A DNA stretch of 45,774 nt. Source: Deltaproteobacteria bacterium (GTDB lineage Bacteria > Myxococcota_A > UBA9160 > SMWR01). The stretch covers positions 1 through 45,774 of the forward strand of contig PBYF01000109.1 of the NCBI GenBank assembly GCA_002729515.1. Direction: 5' to 3'. The translations under genes and the position numbers were made by a program. The notes beneath the pieces are model-generated. The model did not search any database, was not told the origin of the DNA, and saw only the letters and a list, made by a program, of their open reading frames with translations. Shown piece by piece: positions 21,610-30,506 of this stretch (positions within the stretch are counted from its first letter, which is position 1; every line of letters begins with the position of its first letter).

Positions 21610-21879
21610 TTACTGGGTGCGGTTCTCGCTCACGAAGCCGGCGAGATTGCGAACGGACGCAAAGATCTCCTGGTTCAGTTCCGGGTCTTCACCGATCTTT
21701 ACGCCGTAGCGTTCCTCGAGCGCCATCGCGAGTTCGAGTGCGTCGATCGAGTCGAGACCGAGACCCTCGACGAAGAGCACCGCCTCCGACTCGATGTCCG
21801 ACGGTCCGATGTCCTCGAGTGCGAGCGCCGAAATGATCAGCTCCTTGATTTCGTACTCGAGCTTCTCCTTGTCTTCCAA
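21610..21879 (-). CDS. acyl carrier protein 1 of the polyene cluster
   Basis: An 89-residue ACP. The phosphopantetheine attachment serine is in EGLGLDSIDALELAM. The start is taken as TTG at 21879 (LEDKEKLEYEIKELI) because GGGAG lies seven bases upstream and the protein then has the usual ACP length; the longer frame upstream is arginine-rich and unlike ACP. It opens the leftward operon that runs to 17258 and carries growing chains for the ketosynthases. A weak -10 candidate (TAGAAT, 21961-21956) lies upstream. Confidence 0.9.
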   Translation of the reverse strand: MEDKEKLEYEIKELIISALALEDIGPSDIESEAVLFVEGLGLDSIDALELAMALEERYGVKIGEDPELNQEIFASVRNLAGFVSENRTQ

Positions 21880-22082
21880 GCCGCAACTCCCTGTTGACGA
21901 CCGCCGTGGGGCGGCTGCTACCGATCGCAGGCTGCCCCGCGGGGTAGGCGGGACTATTCTACCGCAGCTGCGCAATGGGGAGGCTACCATGCACGCGGTC
22001 TCCAGCGCCCGCATCGAGAGCGGGTGCGCTGAGTCGTTTGCGGGCGGTGCTCGTGTTCGAGCCCGAGGAGGGGTAGCGCTGG

Positions 22083-22490
22083 ATGGGTCGCTGCTGTGAG
22101 ACCTCTGTGGAACTGGAGATTCCCTTCCACGACGTCGACCCGATGAGGGTGGTGTGGCACGGCCACTACTACAAGTATCTCGAGCTGGCGCGGACGGAAC
22201 TGCTCCGCTCCCGTGGTCTCGATGTGGGCGACCTGATCGGAGAGCGCTTTCGACTCTTCGTCATCGAGAGCCGCTGCCGCTACACGTATCCGCTCCGCTA
22301 CGCGGACCGGGCGCGCATCACCGCCTGGGTTCGGGACACGCGGCGGCGTATCGTGATCGGATATGAAATCTCGAATCTGAGCCGCGATCGCCGCAGCGCG
22401 AAGGCGCAGACGGTCCTCGCGACGGTCGATGCGGACGAGAATCTCCTCTTGGAGACGCCGGATGAAATCCAGTGCTGCCTGCGCGGTTAG
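22083..22490 (+). CDS. acyl thioesterase, 4-hydroxybenzoyl-CoA type (ApeK-like)
   Basis: A 135-residue hotdog thioesterase with the family motif HDVDPMRVVWHGHYYKYLELAR near the N-terminus, including the catalytic Asp. YbgC/4HBT-like enzymes in aryl polyene clusters hydrolyse acyl-ACP or acyl-CoA and may release or proofread polyene chains. GAGGAGGGG lies upstream of the ATG. It opens a rightward operon that also contains the transport genes, divergent from the ACP operon across a 203-bp spacer. Confidence 0.9.
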   Translation: MGRCCETSVELEIPFHDVDPMRVVWHGHYYKYLELARTELLRSRGLDVGDLIGERFRLFVIESRCRYTYPLRYADRARITAWVRDTRRRIVIGYEISNLSRDRRSAKAQTVLATVDADENLLLETPDEIQCCLRG

Positions 22491-23112
22491 CTTGATACTG
22501 CTGCTCGTCCGCGCGCCGGCGGGGGCCGGGCCGGATGAGACCGGTCTCGACGAGCTGTTGGCGGGCATGGCGTCGACGCGCGGGGTGGCCGCCGAGTTTC
22601 AGGAACGCCGCGAGGTGGCCTTGCTGGTCGAGCCTCTCGAGAGTCGGGGCATCCTCTACTTCGTGCCGCCCGACCGCATGGCGCGTTTTACCACCGAGCC
22701 CGCTTTCTCTGCACTGGTGGCAGACGGCGGCGCTCTGCGCTTTCGCGATACTCCAGACGGGCCAGAGATGGATCTCTCCGGGAGTCCGATGGCGAGTGCG
22801 TTCATCGAGAACTTCATGGCGGTCTTCAGCGGAGATCGCCGCCGCTTGGAGCGTGTCTACGTGGCACGTCTCGCGACCCGGGGAGAGGCCTGGGAGCTCG
22901 CACTGTCGCCGCGCGGCCTTCCACTTGCCCACTTCATCGAAAGCGTGACGTTGCGCGGCGACGCGGGTGGCATGCGGGAGTTCGAGGTGAGAGAAGTCGA
23001 CGGGGACCGGACTCTGATGCGGTTCGTTTCCGTCGAGCTCGACCGCAGTTTCGATTCCGTCGAGCTCGAGACGCTCTTCGGGGAGCGCAGGCCCCTGGCG
23101 AAGGTCCGGTGA
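22462..23112 (+). CDS. LolA-like periplasmic carrier protein
   Basis: A 216-residue protein starting MKSSAACAVSLILLLVRAPAGAG, a signal peptide, followed by the beta-rich pattern of LolA-like proteins (SRGILYFVPPDRMARF, GDRRRLERVYVARLA, LPLAHFIESVTLRGD). The family carries lipids across the periplasm; in aryl polyene clusters it is believed to move the polyene lipid. The ATG at 22462 lies inside the end of the thioesterase gene (29-bp overlap), and the stop overlaps the next gene by 4 bp. Confidence 0.85.
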   Translation: MKSSAACAVSLILLLVRAPAGAGPDETGLDELLAGMASTRGVAAEFQERREVALLVEPLESRGILYFVPPDRMARFTTEPAFSALVADGGALRFRDTPDGPEMDLSGSPMASAFIENFMAVFSGDRRRLERVYVARLATRGEAWELALSPRGLPLAHFIESVTLRGDAGGMREFEVREVDGDRTLMRFVSVELDRSFDSVELETLFGERRPLAKVR

Positions 23113-25469
23113 GCCGAAGTCGGGCTCTCGGACTCGTCGCGCTCGCGCTGGCCCTCGGCGTCTACGTGGCGCTGCACGCGCGCATCGGAACCGATATCAC
23201 CCACTTCATGCCGGATCGCAACCGGTCCGAGTTCGTCGCATTGTCGACGCGGCTCGCGGATTCGTCCTTTACACGAACCATGGTCCTTTCGGTCGAAGCC
23301 GCTGATCCCGAAGACGCCGTTGCAGTGGCGCGGTCTCTCGCGGACAGGCTTCGCGAGCACCCCGAGATTGCCTGGGTCCGGGCCGGTGTCGAAGACGACC
23401 GGCTGCGCGATCTCTTCGATCTCTACTTTCCCCGGCGTTACGCGCTGCTCTCCGCCGAGCCGGAGCGGGAGCTGCCGGAGTGGCTTTCCGAGCGGGCGCT
23501 GCGCGAGCGGGCGCGTACGCTCCGGCGGCGGCTCGCCTCGCCAGCTTCGACGCTTCTCGAGGAACTTGCCAGCTCGGACCCGATCGGGGGCTTCGAACGC
23601 GTGCTCGAACGCCTGCGCAGCGGTGAGCCTCGGCTCATCAGCCAGGGCGGGCAGTTCGTCACAGTCGACGGGCGTTTCGCGATCGTGCTGGCGGCGACGC
23701 ACAGCAGTGCGTTCGCGTCGGCGCCCCAAGCGCGTCTTCTCTCCTTCATCGACGAGGCATTCGTCGATATTTCGGACCGGCTGGGCGTCGAAGCCGTGCT
23801 GGAGATGAGTGGCTCCAACCGGTTTTCGGTCTCGGTCGAGCGGCGCATGAAGCGCGACGTCTACCTGATCGGCGCCGTGTCATTCCTCGGGGTGGCGGGG
23901 CTCTTTTTTGCATTCGTGGGCTCCTTGCGGGGCTTTCTGGTGGTGGCGGTACCGCCGCTCGCCGGAATCCTGGTGGCCACTGCATCGGGCCTTGCGCTCT
24001 TCGGCAAGCTCGACGGGCTGACCATGGCCTTCGGCGCGTCGCTGATGGGCATCGCCATCGACTACTCGAACCACCTGCTGATTCACCAGGGGTTGGCGCC
24101 CCCCGGTACGGCGCCGGCGGCAACGGCGCGCCGCTTGCGCGCCAGCCTGGTGCTCGGGGCCGCCACGACGGTGGCGAGTCTCGGGGGTATGGCCGTGACC
24201 GCTTTCCCAGCGTTTCGCGAGATGAGCTTCTTTGCCACGGTCGGCGTGCTGTCCGCGTTGGCCGTGAGTCTCGGCGTGGTGCCCGCCCTGCTCCCCTTCG
24301 TGCCTCGCCTTCCGGCGCGCGCACCGCGCGCAGCTGCAGCGCTCGCGGGCCTGAGCGGCGCGCTGGGGCGCGTGCCGCGCGCGCTTGTCTTCGCGCCTCT
24401 CGCGGTGGGTCTGCTCGGGCTCGTCGTCCTGCCCAGCATCGACTGGCTCGACGACATGTCCGGACTCGCCTCCCTCGACCCGGAACTCCTCGCCGAGGAC
24501 GCTCGAGTGCGCGAGCGGGTCGGTGCACCCGAGGGTGGAGACTTCGTCGTGGGCCTGGCGGAGGGACCCGAGGCGGCGGTGGCGCTCAACGACCACATCG
24601 ACCTCCGGCTCCAAGAACTGGTCGCAGTGGGGCAGCTCGACCGGATCCGTTCGCTTCACACCCTGCTCTGGTCTGAACAACTCCAGCGCCAGAACCTCGC
24701 GTGGGTGCGTGCTGACACTGGGCTGGAAGCACGCGTCGAGCGCGCGTTCGTTCAAGAGGGATTCCGCCCCGGCGCTTTCGAGCCTTTCCGGGAGACGTTG
24801 GCTGCCCCCCCGCCCGCTCCGCTCGCACTCGCCGATCTGGAGGCTTCTCCGCTCGGGGACATGCTCGCGCCGTTCGTATTTCCACTGGGAGACCGAGTCG
24901 CCGTGGTCACCTACCTCGAGGGCCTGCGCTCCGCGGATGCGGCGCGCCGCGTGCTCGACGGTCTGCCCGGCGTTCACTTGCTCGACCAGAAAACTTTTTT
25001 CTCGGACGTCTACCGCGAGTACCGGGAGATGACCCTGCGCCAGCTCCTGATCGGCGGTTTTCTCGTCCTCGCCCTGCTCGCGTTGCGTTACCGCGCCTGG
25101 CGCCCGACGCTGGCTGCCTTCCTGCCGTCCGCGTTGGTGGCGGCACTGCTGCTCGAGGGCTTTGCCCTCACCGGGGTGCGGGTCAATCTCTTGCACGTGA
25201 TGAGTCTTGTGATGGTGATGGGGATGGGCGTCGACTTCGGGATCTTCCTCGTGGACAGTGCGAGTGTTCGCCGCGATCTGGGTGCCACGATGCTGAGCTT
25301 GCTGATGTCGTGTCTCACGACGGCCTTCGTCTTCGGCGCCCTCGCTCTCTCCGACCAACCCGCGCTGCGGTCGATCGGTGTGACCGCGGGCGCCGGGATC
25401 CTGCTCTCCTACGCGCTCGCGCCGGTGACGCTGGCTGCCCTCGGCGTCGGGCCGCGGCGGGAAAGCTAA
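23109..25469 (+). CDS. MMPL/RND-family lipid exporter
   Basis: A 786-residue inner-membrane transporter with two RND repeats. Each has a GxxxD-type proton-relay helix: GASLMGIAIDYSNHLLIH and VMVMGMGVDFGIFLVDS. There is a large periplasmic loop after the first helix and another after the middle. COG4258-type MMPL exporters are present in nearly all aryl polyene clusters and likely extract the polyene product from the inner membrane for the LolA-like carrier. GTG at 23109 overlaps the previous stop. Confidence 0.93.
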   Translation: MSRSRALGLVALALALGVYVALHARIGTDITHFMPDRNRSEFVALSTRLADSSFTRTMVLSVEAADPEDAVAVARSLADRLREHPEIAWVRAGVEDDRLRDLFDLYFPRRYALLSAEPERELPEWLSERALRERARTLRRRLASPASTLLEELASSDPIGGFERVLERLRSGEPRLISQGGQFVTVDGRFAIVLAATHSSAFASAPQARLLSFIDEAFVDISDRLGVEAVLEMSGSNRFSVSVERRMKRDVYLIGAVSFLGVAGLFFAFVGSLRGFLVVAVPPLAGILVATASGLALFGKLDGLTMAFGASLMGIAIDYSNHLLIHQGLAPPGTAPAATARRLRASLVLGAATTVASLGGMAVTAFPAFREMSFFATVGVLSALAVSLGVVPALLPFVPRLPARAPRAAAALAGLSGALGRVPRALVFAPLAVGLLGLVVLPSIDWLDDMSGLASLDPELLAEDARVRERVGAPEGGDFVVGLAEGPEAAVALNDHIDLRLQELVAVGQLDRIRSLHTLLWSEQLQRQNLAWVRADTGLEARVERAFVQEGFRPGAFEPFRETLAAPPPAPLALADLEASPLGDMLAPFVFPLGDRVAVVTYLEGLRSADAARRVLDGLPGVHLLDQKTFFSDVYREYREMTLRQLLIGGFLVLALLALRYRAWRPTLAAFLPSALVAALLLEGFALTGVRVNLLHVMSLVMVMGMGVDFGIFLVDSASVRRDLGATMLSLLMSCLTTAFVFGALALSDQPALRSIGVTAGAGILLSYALAPVTLAALGVGPRRES

Positions 25470-25472
25470 AGC

Positions 25473-25964
25473 GTGCGCACGGCGCTCTGCGCAGCGCTGC
25501 TGTCCATCCTCTGTGGCTGCGCCTACCTGCCACGGGGCGGCTACGCCCTCCCCCGTTGCCCCGGAGAGCTCCCGCCGTCGGAGCCCGGAGGCGACTTCGT
25601 CGCTCGGGAGCGCGTGCGCTTCGAGCATCGCGACCGAGTGGTTCAGCTGGACGTCGTCGTCCAGAAACGCGGCGACGAACTCGTGGTGATCGGCTTCTCT
25701 CCCACTGGAGCAAAGCTCTTCAGCGCCGTGCAGCGCGGCCAGACGCTCGAGATCGACGCGCTTCCTGCCGCCGTACTGGCCGTGCCCCCCCGCAACGTCG
25801 TGCTCGATATTCACCGTCTGCGCGGGCTCTCCCGCGGCCCGGGCGACGAGGTGCGGCTGCTGCGCCCCGCGTGTGAAACGGGTGCGACGTGGACGCTGGT
25901 GAGCGAGCGGGTTCTTTCGCATTTCCCGCCGGACGCTGGCCAGCGGAGCCTTTGGCGTAGCTAG
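25473..25964 (+). CDS. DUF3261-type outer-membrane lipoprotein
   Basis: A 163-residue protein with a short signal peptide and a lipobox ending in ILCGC, so it is probably lipidated on Cys15 or nearby. The rest is beta-rich (VRFEHRDRVVQLDVVVQKRGDELVVIGFSPTGAKLF...). DUF3261 lipoproteins follow the MMPL exporter in aryl polyene clusters and may act as the outer-membrane acceptor for the product. It starts at GTG 25473, three bases after the exporter, and ends tail-to-tail with the AMP ligase (4-bp overlap). Confidence 0.82.
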   Translation: MRTALCAALLSILCGCAYLPRGGYALPRCPGELPPSEPGGDFVARERVRFEHRDRVVQLDVVVQKRGDELVVIGFSPTGAKLFSAVQRGQTLEIDALPAAVLAVPPRNVVLDIHRLRGLSRGPGDEVRLLRPACETGATWTLVSERVLSHFPPDAGQRSLWRS

Positions 25965-27382
25965 GAGGATGAGGGCCGGGCGATCTTCCCCGTCGCGGTG
26001 CGGGGCAGCGCGGTGACCACGCGGAACTCGCGCGGCACTTTGAAGCCGGGCAGGTTCTGTCTGCAGTGCTGTATGAGGTCGCGCGCCCCGGGTGGATGCG
26101 CGGCGTTCCGCACCACCACCTCGGCCACCGGAATCTCGCCCAGGTGGGCGTGCTCGCGCGGGAAGACGCGGCTCTCCACCACGTCCGGGTGCTCATCCAG
26201 CACGGCTTCGACCTCTTCACCAAAAAATTTCATGCCGGCCATGCTGATCCGGTTGGTGCGCCGTCCGGCCAGGTGGAGGTCACCGTCCGCGTCGAACCAG
26301 CCTTGGTCGCCGGTCCGAAAACCGTCGGGCTCGAGCAACTGCGCCGCGGGCAGCCAGGGCTCGAGGTAAGCGTCCAGGAGCCCGGGCCCGCGAATGCAGA
26401 TCTCGCCGGTTCGCTCCGGAGAGGTCGGCCCCTTCACACCGCTTCCGTTCTCGTCGCGCAGCCAGACGTCGTAGTCGGGTAACACACGGCCCAGGGCCTC
26501 CGGTTTGTCGGCCGCCGCGGCGAGGTTTGCGACGGGTAGACCCACTTCGATGATTCCGAGTGCCTGCGCGAGTGGAAGGTCGAAGCGCGCAGAGAAGGAC
26601 TCGGCGACGTCGGCCCGCAGACTCTCGGCGGTGGAAATCGCGAGGCGCAGCGAATCGAGCCGCAGTGCCGAGGCGTCCTTTGCCAGCATCCGATGATGGT
26701 GGGGCGAGGCGTAGAGGACGCTGGCCGCTTCGCGCTCCGCAAACGCGAGCACCGGCCGTGCCAGCGAACCCGGTGGGAGCAGGATCGTGGCCCCTTCGCG
26801 CAGGTAGAGAAGGATCGATACCACGAAGTGATGCGCCATGGGCAGCAGCCACAGCACGCGGTCGCCGGGTGCGATCTGGAGCGCTCGGTTTGCCGCAGCC
26901 GTCCGCTCGAGGATGCGCTCGTGGCCGAGGATCACTCCCTTGCGCCGGCTCGTCGTTCCCGAGGTGAAGCGCAGGTAGGCGGGCCGGAGCGCGCGGAAGA
27001 TCGAATCGCCTTCCCCGTCCACCGGCACGACGTCTTCGAAGGTCCGAAGCGAGAAGTCGAGGTCGTCCGCGAGCACCGTATGGTGGAGATGGGCTCGTCG
27101 GGCAAAAACATCCGGTTTTTCGTCGGCGATCGGTACGAGGCATGCGTCGGCCGCCAGAATACCGAGCGCCTGCTCGACGAAGGCGCGGCCCTGGCGCGCG
27201 ACGAGGCCGCAGCGGTCGCCGGGCGCGACCCCCGCGTTTCGCAGCCGCTTGGCGTGAGATTCGAGGGCTCCGACGAGCGCGGCGTAGCTGATGCTCTGGG
27301 TCTCGTCCCCGTGGCCGATCACCAGCGCGGGATGCTCGGGTCGGAGCGCGGCTATCTCCCGGATCGAGTCGATGATGGTCAT
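25961..27382 (-). CDS. acyl/aryl-AMP ligase (ANL superfamily; starter-unit activation)
   Basis: A 473-residue adenylating enzyme. Visible core motifs are the phosphate loop LRFTSGTTSRRKGVI, ALGIIEVG in the A5 region, TGEICIRGPG, FRTGDQGWFDADGDLHLAGR (A7/A8), and the C-terminal catalytic lysine in RTATGKIA. In aryl polyene pathways such a ligase (ApeH) activates an aryl carboxylic acid, for example 4-hydroxybenzoate or 4-hydroxycinnamate, onto a carrier protein. ATG at 27382 lies two bases after the preceding stop. The specificity cannot be read from sequence alone. Confidence 0.9.
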   Translation of the reverse strand: MTIIDSIREIAALRPEHPALVIGHGDETQSISYAALVGALESHAKRLRNAGVAPGDRCGLVARQGRAFVEQALGILAADACLVPIADEKPDVFARRAHLHHTVLADDLDFSLRTFEDVVPVDGEGDSIFRALRPAYLRFTSGTTSRRKGVILGHERILERTAAANRALQIAPGDRVLWLLPMAHHFVVSILLYLREGATILLPPGSLARPVLAFAEREAASVLYASPHHHRMLAKDASALRLDSLRLAISTAESLRADVAESFSARFDLPLAQALGIIEVGLPVANLAAAADKPEALGRVLPDYDVWLRDENGSGVKGPTSPERTGEICIRGPGLLDAYLEPWLPAAQLLEPDGFRTGDQGWFDADGDLHLAGRRTNRISMAGMKFFGEEVEAVLDEHPDVVESRVFPREHAHLGEIPVAEVVVRNAAHPPGARDLIQHCRQNLPGFKVPREFRVVTALPRTATGKIARPSSS

Positions 27383-27384
27383 GT

Positions 27385-28695
27385 TCACTCGGCCTGTTCG
27401 AGAATGTGGTGCCGAACGTCGCACGGCGCAATCGCGTCGAGGCCGCCCCCGCCCCCGCCCCCGCCCCCGCCCCCGCCCCCGGCGCCGGCGGCCAGGGCCG
27501 CTGCGGCGCCGATCGCCTCACCGGTGGCGAGTGCCGTACCGATCACGCGCAGCGCACCGAGTGCCTCGTGTGTGCCCGACAGACAGCGCCCGGCTGCACC
27601 GAGTCGAGGATGGGAGCGACTTACCAGAGCACCGAGTGGTACCGAGCAGGCACCTTCGGGGTATTCGAAGCGCGCGCGTCGATGATCCTGCCACAACTCG
27701 ATCGGCCAGGTGGAGATGGCCACCTCCGTGTCTGTTCGCCGTGCGAAGAGGACGTCCTCGCGCGTGACGGTCTCGCGGCCTTCGAGGCGGCGCGACTCCC
27801 GGATACCGAGTTGGCGTGGCCACGCTGCGACGCGACTGTTCGCAAAGGCGGGGCGCTTCTCGCGGAGAAAGTCCGCGACGGCCCGGGCCCGCTCGCGCGC
27901 CACTGCCTCCAGGGAGAGGACCTGCTCCGTGTCGAGAGGTGCGAACGGGCGTTCCACAGGCCTCGGGACGTTGAGCGTCACGTAGGCGTCGCCCTTCTGG
28001 GCCCCGGGCCGAACGAGCACAGACTCGCAGCCTGCCGGGAGGCTGCCTGCGCGCACCGCGCTGGCGACCGCGTGGGTGAGTCGCAGGCATCCAAAACCCT
28101 GCAGCGCTTCGGACTGGACTCCGGACAGGTGAAAGATGAACGAGGGAAGCTGTACTTCGTTTGCTGGCGGGCTGGCTGTGTCGGCGCCGCCGAGTGTAGC
28201 CGCGCATGCGTCACCACTCGTGTCGACCAGCAGCTCTGCACGAACTTCCGTCTCGCCCCCGCCTGGTAAGGCCAGCGTGAGTTCGTGGGGGGCCGCGTCG
28301 CGGCCCAGGCTCACGCCGCGAACGTCGCACGAGCGGAGCACAACGAGATTTTTCGTCTCGGCGCAGCAGCGGTCGGCGACCGAGGCGAAGCGGGCCGGAT
28401 CCGTGGGGAGCACCCAGACCCTGGCGGCTCGCTCCGGTTTCCCCGCGCCGCCTGCGGCCTGCAGCGCGCTGGCGAAGCGGGATGGGAACCCAGGGTGGGC
28501 AATCCGCGGTTCGTCTTCGTCGGCGAGGTAGAGTCCGCAGATGGTGTGGACGAATGCATTCGCAGCGTTCCCACCGAGAACGTTCGTGCGCTCGACGAGC
28601 AGCGTGCGTGCCCCGAGCGCCGCGGAAGTGATCGCAGCCGCCACGCCCGCTGAGCCGCCGCCCACGACAGCGACAGAGAAGCGCTCGGCCCCCAC
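27385..28695 (-). CDS. FAD-dependent oxidoreductase (PF12831 type) with poly-Gly tail
   Basis: A 436-residue flavoprotein. The N-terminal dinucleotide-binding loop is VAVVGGGSAGVAAAI followed by ERTNVLGGNAANAF, as in the FAD-dependent PF12831 family. A second nucleotide-binding segment is at LLVDTSGDACAA. Near the C-terminus GEAIGAAAALAAGAG is followed by a run of glycines encoded by a GCCCCC hexanucleotide repeat. The substrate is unknown; it may oxidise or desaturate the polyene or its aromatic head. It is the third gene of the leftward operon ACP-condensation-FAD-AMP ligase. It starts at GTG 28695. Confidence 0.85.
   Translation of the reverse strand: MGAERFSVAVVGGGSAGVAAAITSAALGARTLLVERTNVLGGNAANAFVHTICGLYLADEDEPRIAHPGFPSRFASALQAAGGAGKPERAARVWVLPTDPARFASVADRCCAETKNLVVLRSCDVRGVSLGRDAAPHELTLALPGGGETEVRAELLVDTSGDACAATLGGADTASPPANEVQLPSFIFHLSGVQSEALQGFGCLRLTHAVASAVRAGSLPAGCESVLVRPGAQKGDAYVTLNVPRPVERPFAPLDTEQVLSLEAVARERARAVADFLREKRPAFANSRVAAWPRQLGIRESRRLEGRETVTREDVLFARRTDTEVAISTWPIELWQDHRRARFEYPEGACSVPLGALVSRSHPRLGAAGRCLSGTHEALGALRVIGTALATGEAIGAAAALAAGAGGGGGGGGGGGGGLDAIAPCDVRHHILEQAE
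27445..27480. repeat. hexanucleotide repeat (GCCCCC)x6 within an FAD oxidoreductase
   Basis: Six perfect tandem GCCCCC units lie inside the gene and encode the glycine run near its C-terminus on the minus strand. Changes by whole units keep the reading frame and change only the number of glycines. Confidence 0.95.
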
Positions 28696-28701
28696 CAGCT
28701 C

Positions 28702-30039
28702 TCAGCCGGCCAGGTCGGCGCGCAGGCTCGCCCCAAAGAGGTCGAGCTCTGGTTCGGTGAACACGCCTTCCTGTCGGACGTGGGTCGCGTTGAGGCGCCC
28801 GCCTCGCATGCTCATGGCGAGACAGCTGCCCGGAGAAGCGGGTGCTGGTGGGACGTGAAAGCCATCGACGACTTCTGCTCCGAGGAAGCGGTTCAGGCCC
28901 GCGCAGAACTCTCCTGTCCACGCGAAGAAAAAAGAGCACAGCTCTCCACCGAGGTGGCGGCGGGCCAGGCCCGTGTAGAGGCGCATCGGCGCGTAGCGTG
29001 CGAAGCGCATGGCGTGCAGGCCGTTCTCGACGTGTCCCGCCTTGATGGAGGCGAGTCGTTGGCGCTTGAGCTCTTCGAGCAATGTGCCGAGGTCGTCGGC
29101 GCATTCGGGTGCAACCTGGAACCAGAGCAGGGACACGTGCGTGCGGAAGACCGCTCCGGCCACACCCTTCGGACGCACGTCTACCGGAAGCGGAACGAGG
29201 TAGCTGCCCGGGTCGAGCCCGCGCGAGCGGTAGACGGCGTGATGGGCGCGTACGGCGGCGGCGAGAAAAAACAGCATCGGTGTCAGGAAGCCCGCCTGCT
29301 CCTTCGCTCGCGCCATCGCGCGTTCGCTGTCCCGCTCGGAAAGGCTGAGCACGTCGTAACCCAACGCCTGCTGCGCGCGGCTCAGGGGACCGGCGAGCGA
29401 GTGCGTCGGACGCTCGCCAAAGCGCTGGACCCACCGCTGCCAGGTGCGCGCGCGGGCGCCTACCTCGGCGAGGGAGGGGCCTTTGCGCGTCGGTGGTTCG
29501 AACTCACCGGGTTCGGGTAAGTCGGTCGGTTGCCGCGCACCGCGGAAGCACTCGTCCAGGCGCGCGACGAAACGCTCGCTGCCCGAGCCGTCGAAGAGCA
29601 TGTGGAGCCAGCTCATGGCCAGGTCGCTACCGCCCGCCCCACTGTCGTGCCGCACGACGTCGAAGCGCAGCAGTTCGCCCCGCCGGCACGAGACACGTTC
29701 GTTCAGACGCCGAGAAAAGACCTCTGGAAGCGCCTCGCTGCGCGGCCCCGCCGCGTCGTGAACGATCACAGGGGGCGGGGCACAACGACCGGCCGCCCTG
29801 GTCCGGTAGACGGGGGCGCCAACTCCGAGCGGCCGCAGAATCGGCGCACGCAGCAGCGGCTCGGCGCCGGCCACTTCCTCCACCAGCTTTGTGAAGCGGG
29901 CCGTGTCGAAACCGGGACCGAGGCGGAGCACGAGCTGCGATACGTGGCTCGCGCGATTGTGGCGGCGGATCTCACCGTCGAAGGCGCGCAGAAAGCAGTC
30001 GGCCCCGGTGAGCGGTATCGCGGAAACGGTGGTGCGCAC
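28702..30039 (-). CDS. free-standing condensation-domain / acyltransferase-like protein
   Basis: A 445-residue protein of the chloramphenicol-acetyltransferase-like fold family, with the signature HxxxDG as SWLHMLFDGSGSE (His146, Asp150, Gly151). The wider sequence resembles single NRPS condensation domains or wax-ester-synthase-type acyltransferases. Such enzymes condense an acyl or peptidyl-carrier thioester with an amine or hydroxyl. Its place between a carrier protein and the FAD/AMP-ligase genes suggests ester or amide formation on the polyene or its starter. This type is not in the standard aryl polyene set. It starts at GTG 30039, 15 bases after the carrier gene. Confidence 0.8.
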   Translation of the reverse strand: MRTTVSAIPLTGADCFLRAFDGEIRRHNRASHVSQLVLRLGPGFDTARFTKLVEEVAGAEPLLRAPILRPLGVGAPVYRTRAAGRCAPPPVIVHDAAGPRSEALPEVFSRRLNERVSCRRGELLRFDVVRHDSGAGGSDLAMSWLHMLFDGSGSERFVARLDECFRGARQPTDLPEPGEFEPPTRKGPSLAEVGARARTWQRWVQRFGERPTHSLAGPLSRAQQALGYDVLSLSERDSERAMARAKEQAGFLTPMLFFLAAAVRAHHAVYRSRGLDPGSYLVPLPVDVRPKGVAGAVFRTHVSLLWFQVAPECADDLGTLLEELKRQRLASIKAGHVENGLHAMRFARYAPMRLYTGLARRHLGGELCSFFFAWTGEFCAGLNRFLGAEVVDGFHVPPAPASPGSCLAMSMRGGRLNATHVRQEGVFTEPELDLFGASLRADLAG

Positions 30040-30054
30040 GCGAATGGCCCCGCG

Positions 30055-30312
30055 TCAGTTGCCCGAGCTCTGCTGGAAGACCAGGGCGCCCAGGGTCTCG
30101 GCCGACTCGAGGTTCTCGGGAGTCAGCAAGCTGTCGTCGATCCAGATTCCCGTGCGTTCTTCGACGGAGAGCAATAGCTGGGTCACGGCGAGGGAGTCGA
30201 GCCCGGCGGCGACCAGGTTCGAGTGCGGCGTGAACTCGTTACCCGGGGTCAGGATCTCGTCGCGAAGGATCTCGAATACGACCCGCGTTATCTCTTCTCG
30301 GCAGGGAGGCAT
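30055..30312 (-). CDS. acyl/aryl/peptidyl carrier protein 2
   Basis: An 85-residue carrier protein with the 4'-phosphopantetheine serine in VAAGLDSLAVTQLLLSVEE. The 'GLDSLAVTQL' context is more like PCP or aryl carrier domains than the GLDSIDALEL of the other two ACPs here. It heads the operon with the condensation-like enzyme, the FAD oxidoreductase and the AMP ligase, so it is the likely acceptor for that ligase. ATG 30312 is used; GTG 30315 is possible. The longer upstream frame lies in the divergent promoter region. Confidence 0.88.
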   Translation of the reverse strand: MPPCREEITRVVFEILRDEILTPGNEFTPHSNLVAAGLDSLAVTQLLLSVEERTGIWIDDSLLTPENLESAETLGALVFQQSSGN

Positions 30313-30506
30313 CACGCCCCGCAGGGTAGCAGGCCCGGCGCCTCGATCTCTTGTTTGAATGGGGGGTGGGGCTGGTTTATCGTCGCATTCGTGGGGGATC
30401 TGGAAGTACACAGACGCTCTTTCGCTGTGGCACTGGCACGCCCCTTCGCGTCCGATTTCCACGCGATGTTCGGCTCTGCTCCCACGCCTACTCGGGTCAA
30501 CTGAGC

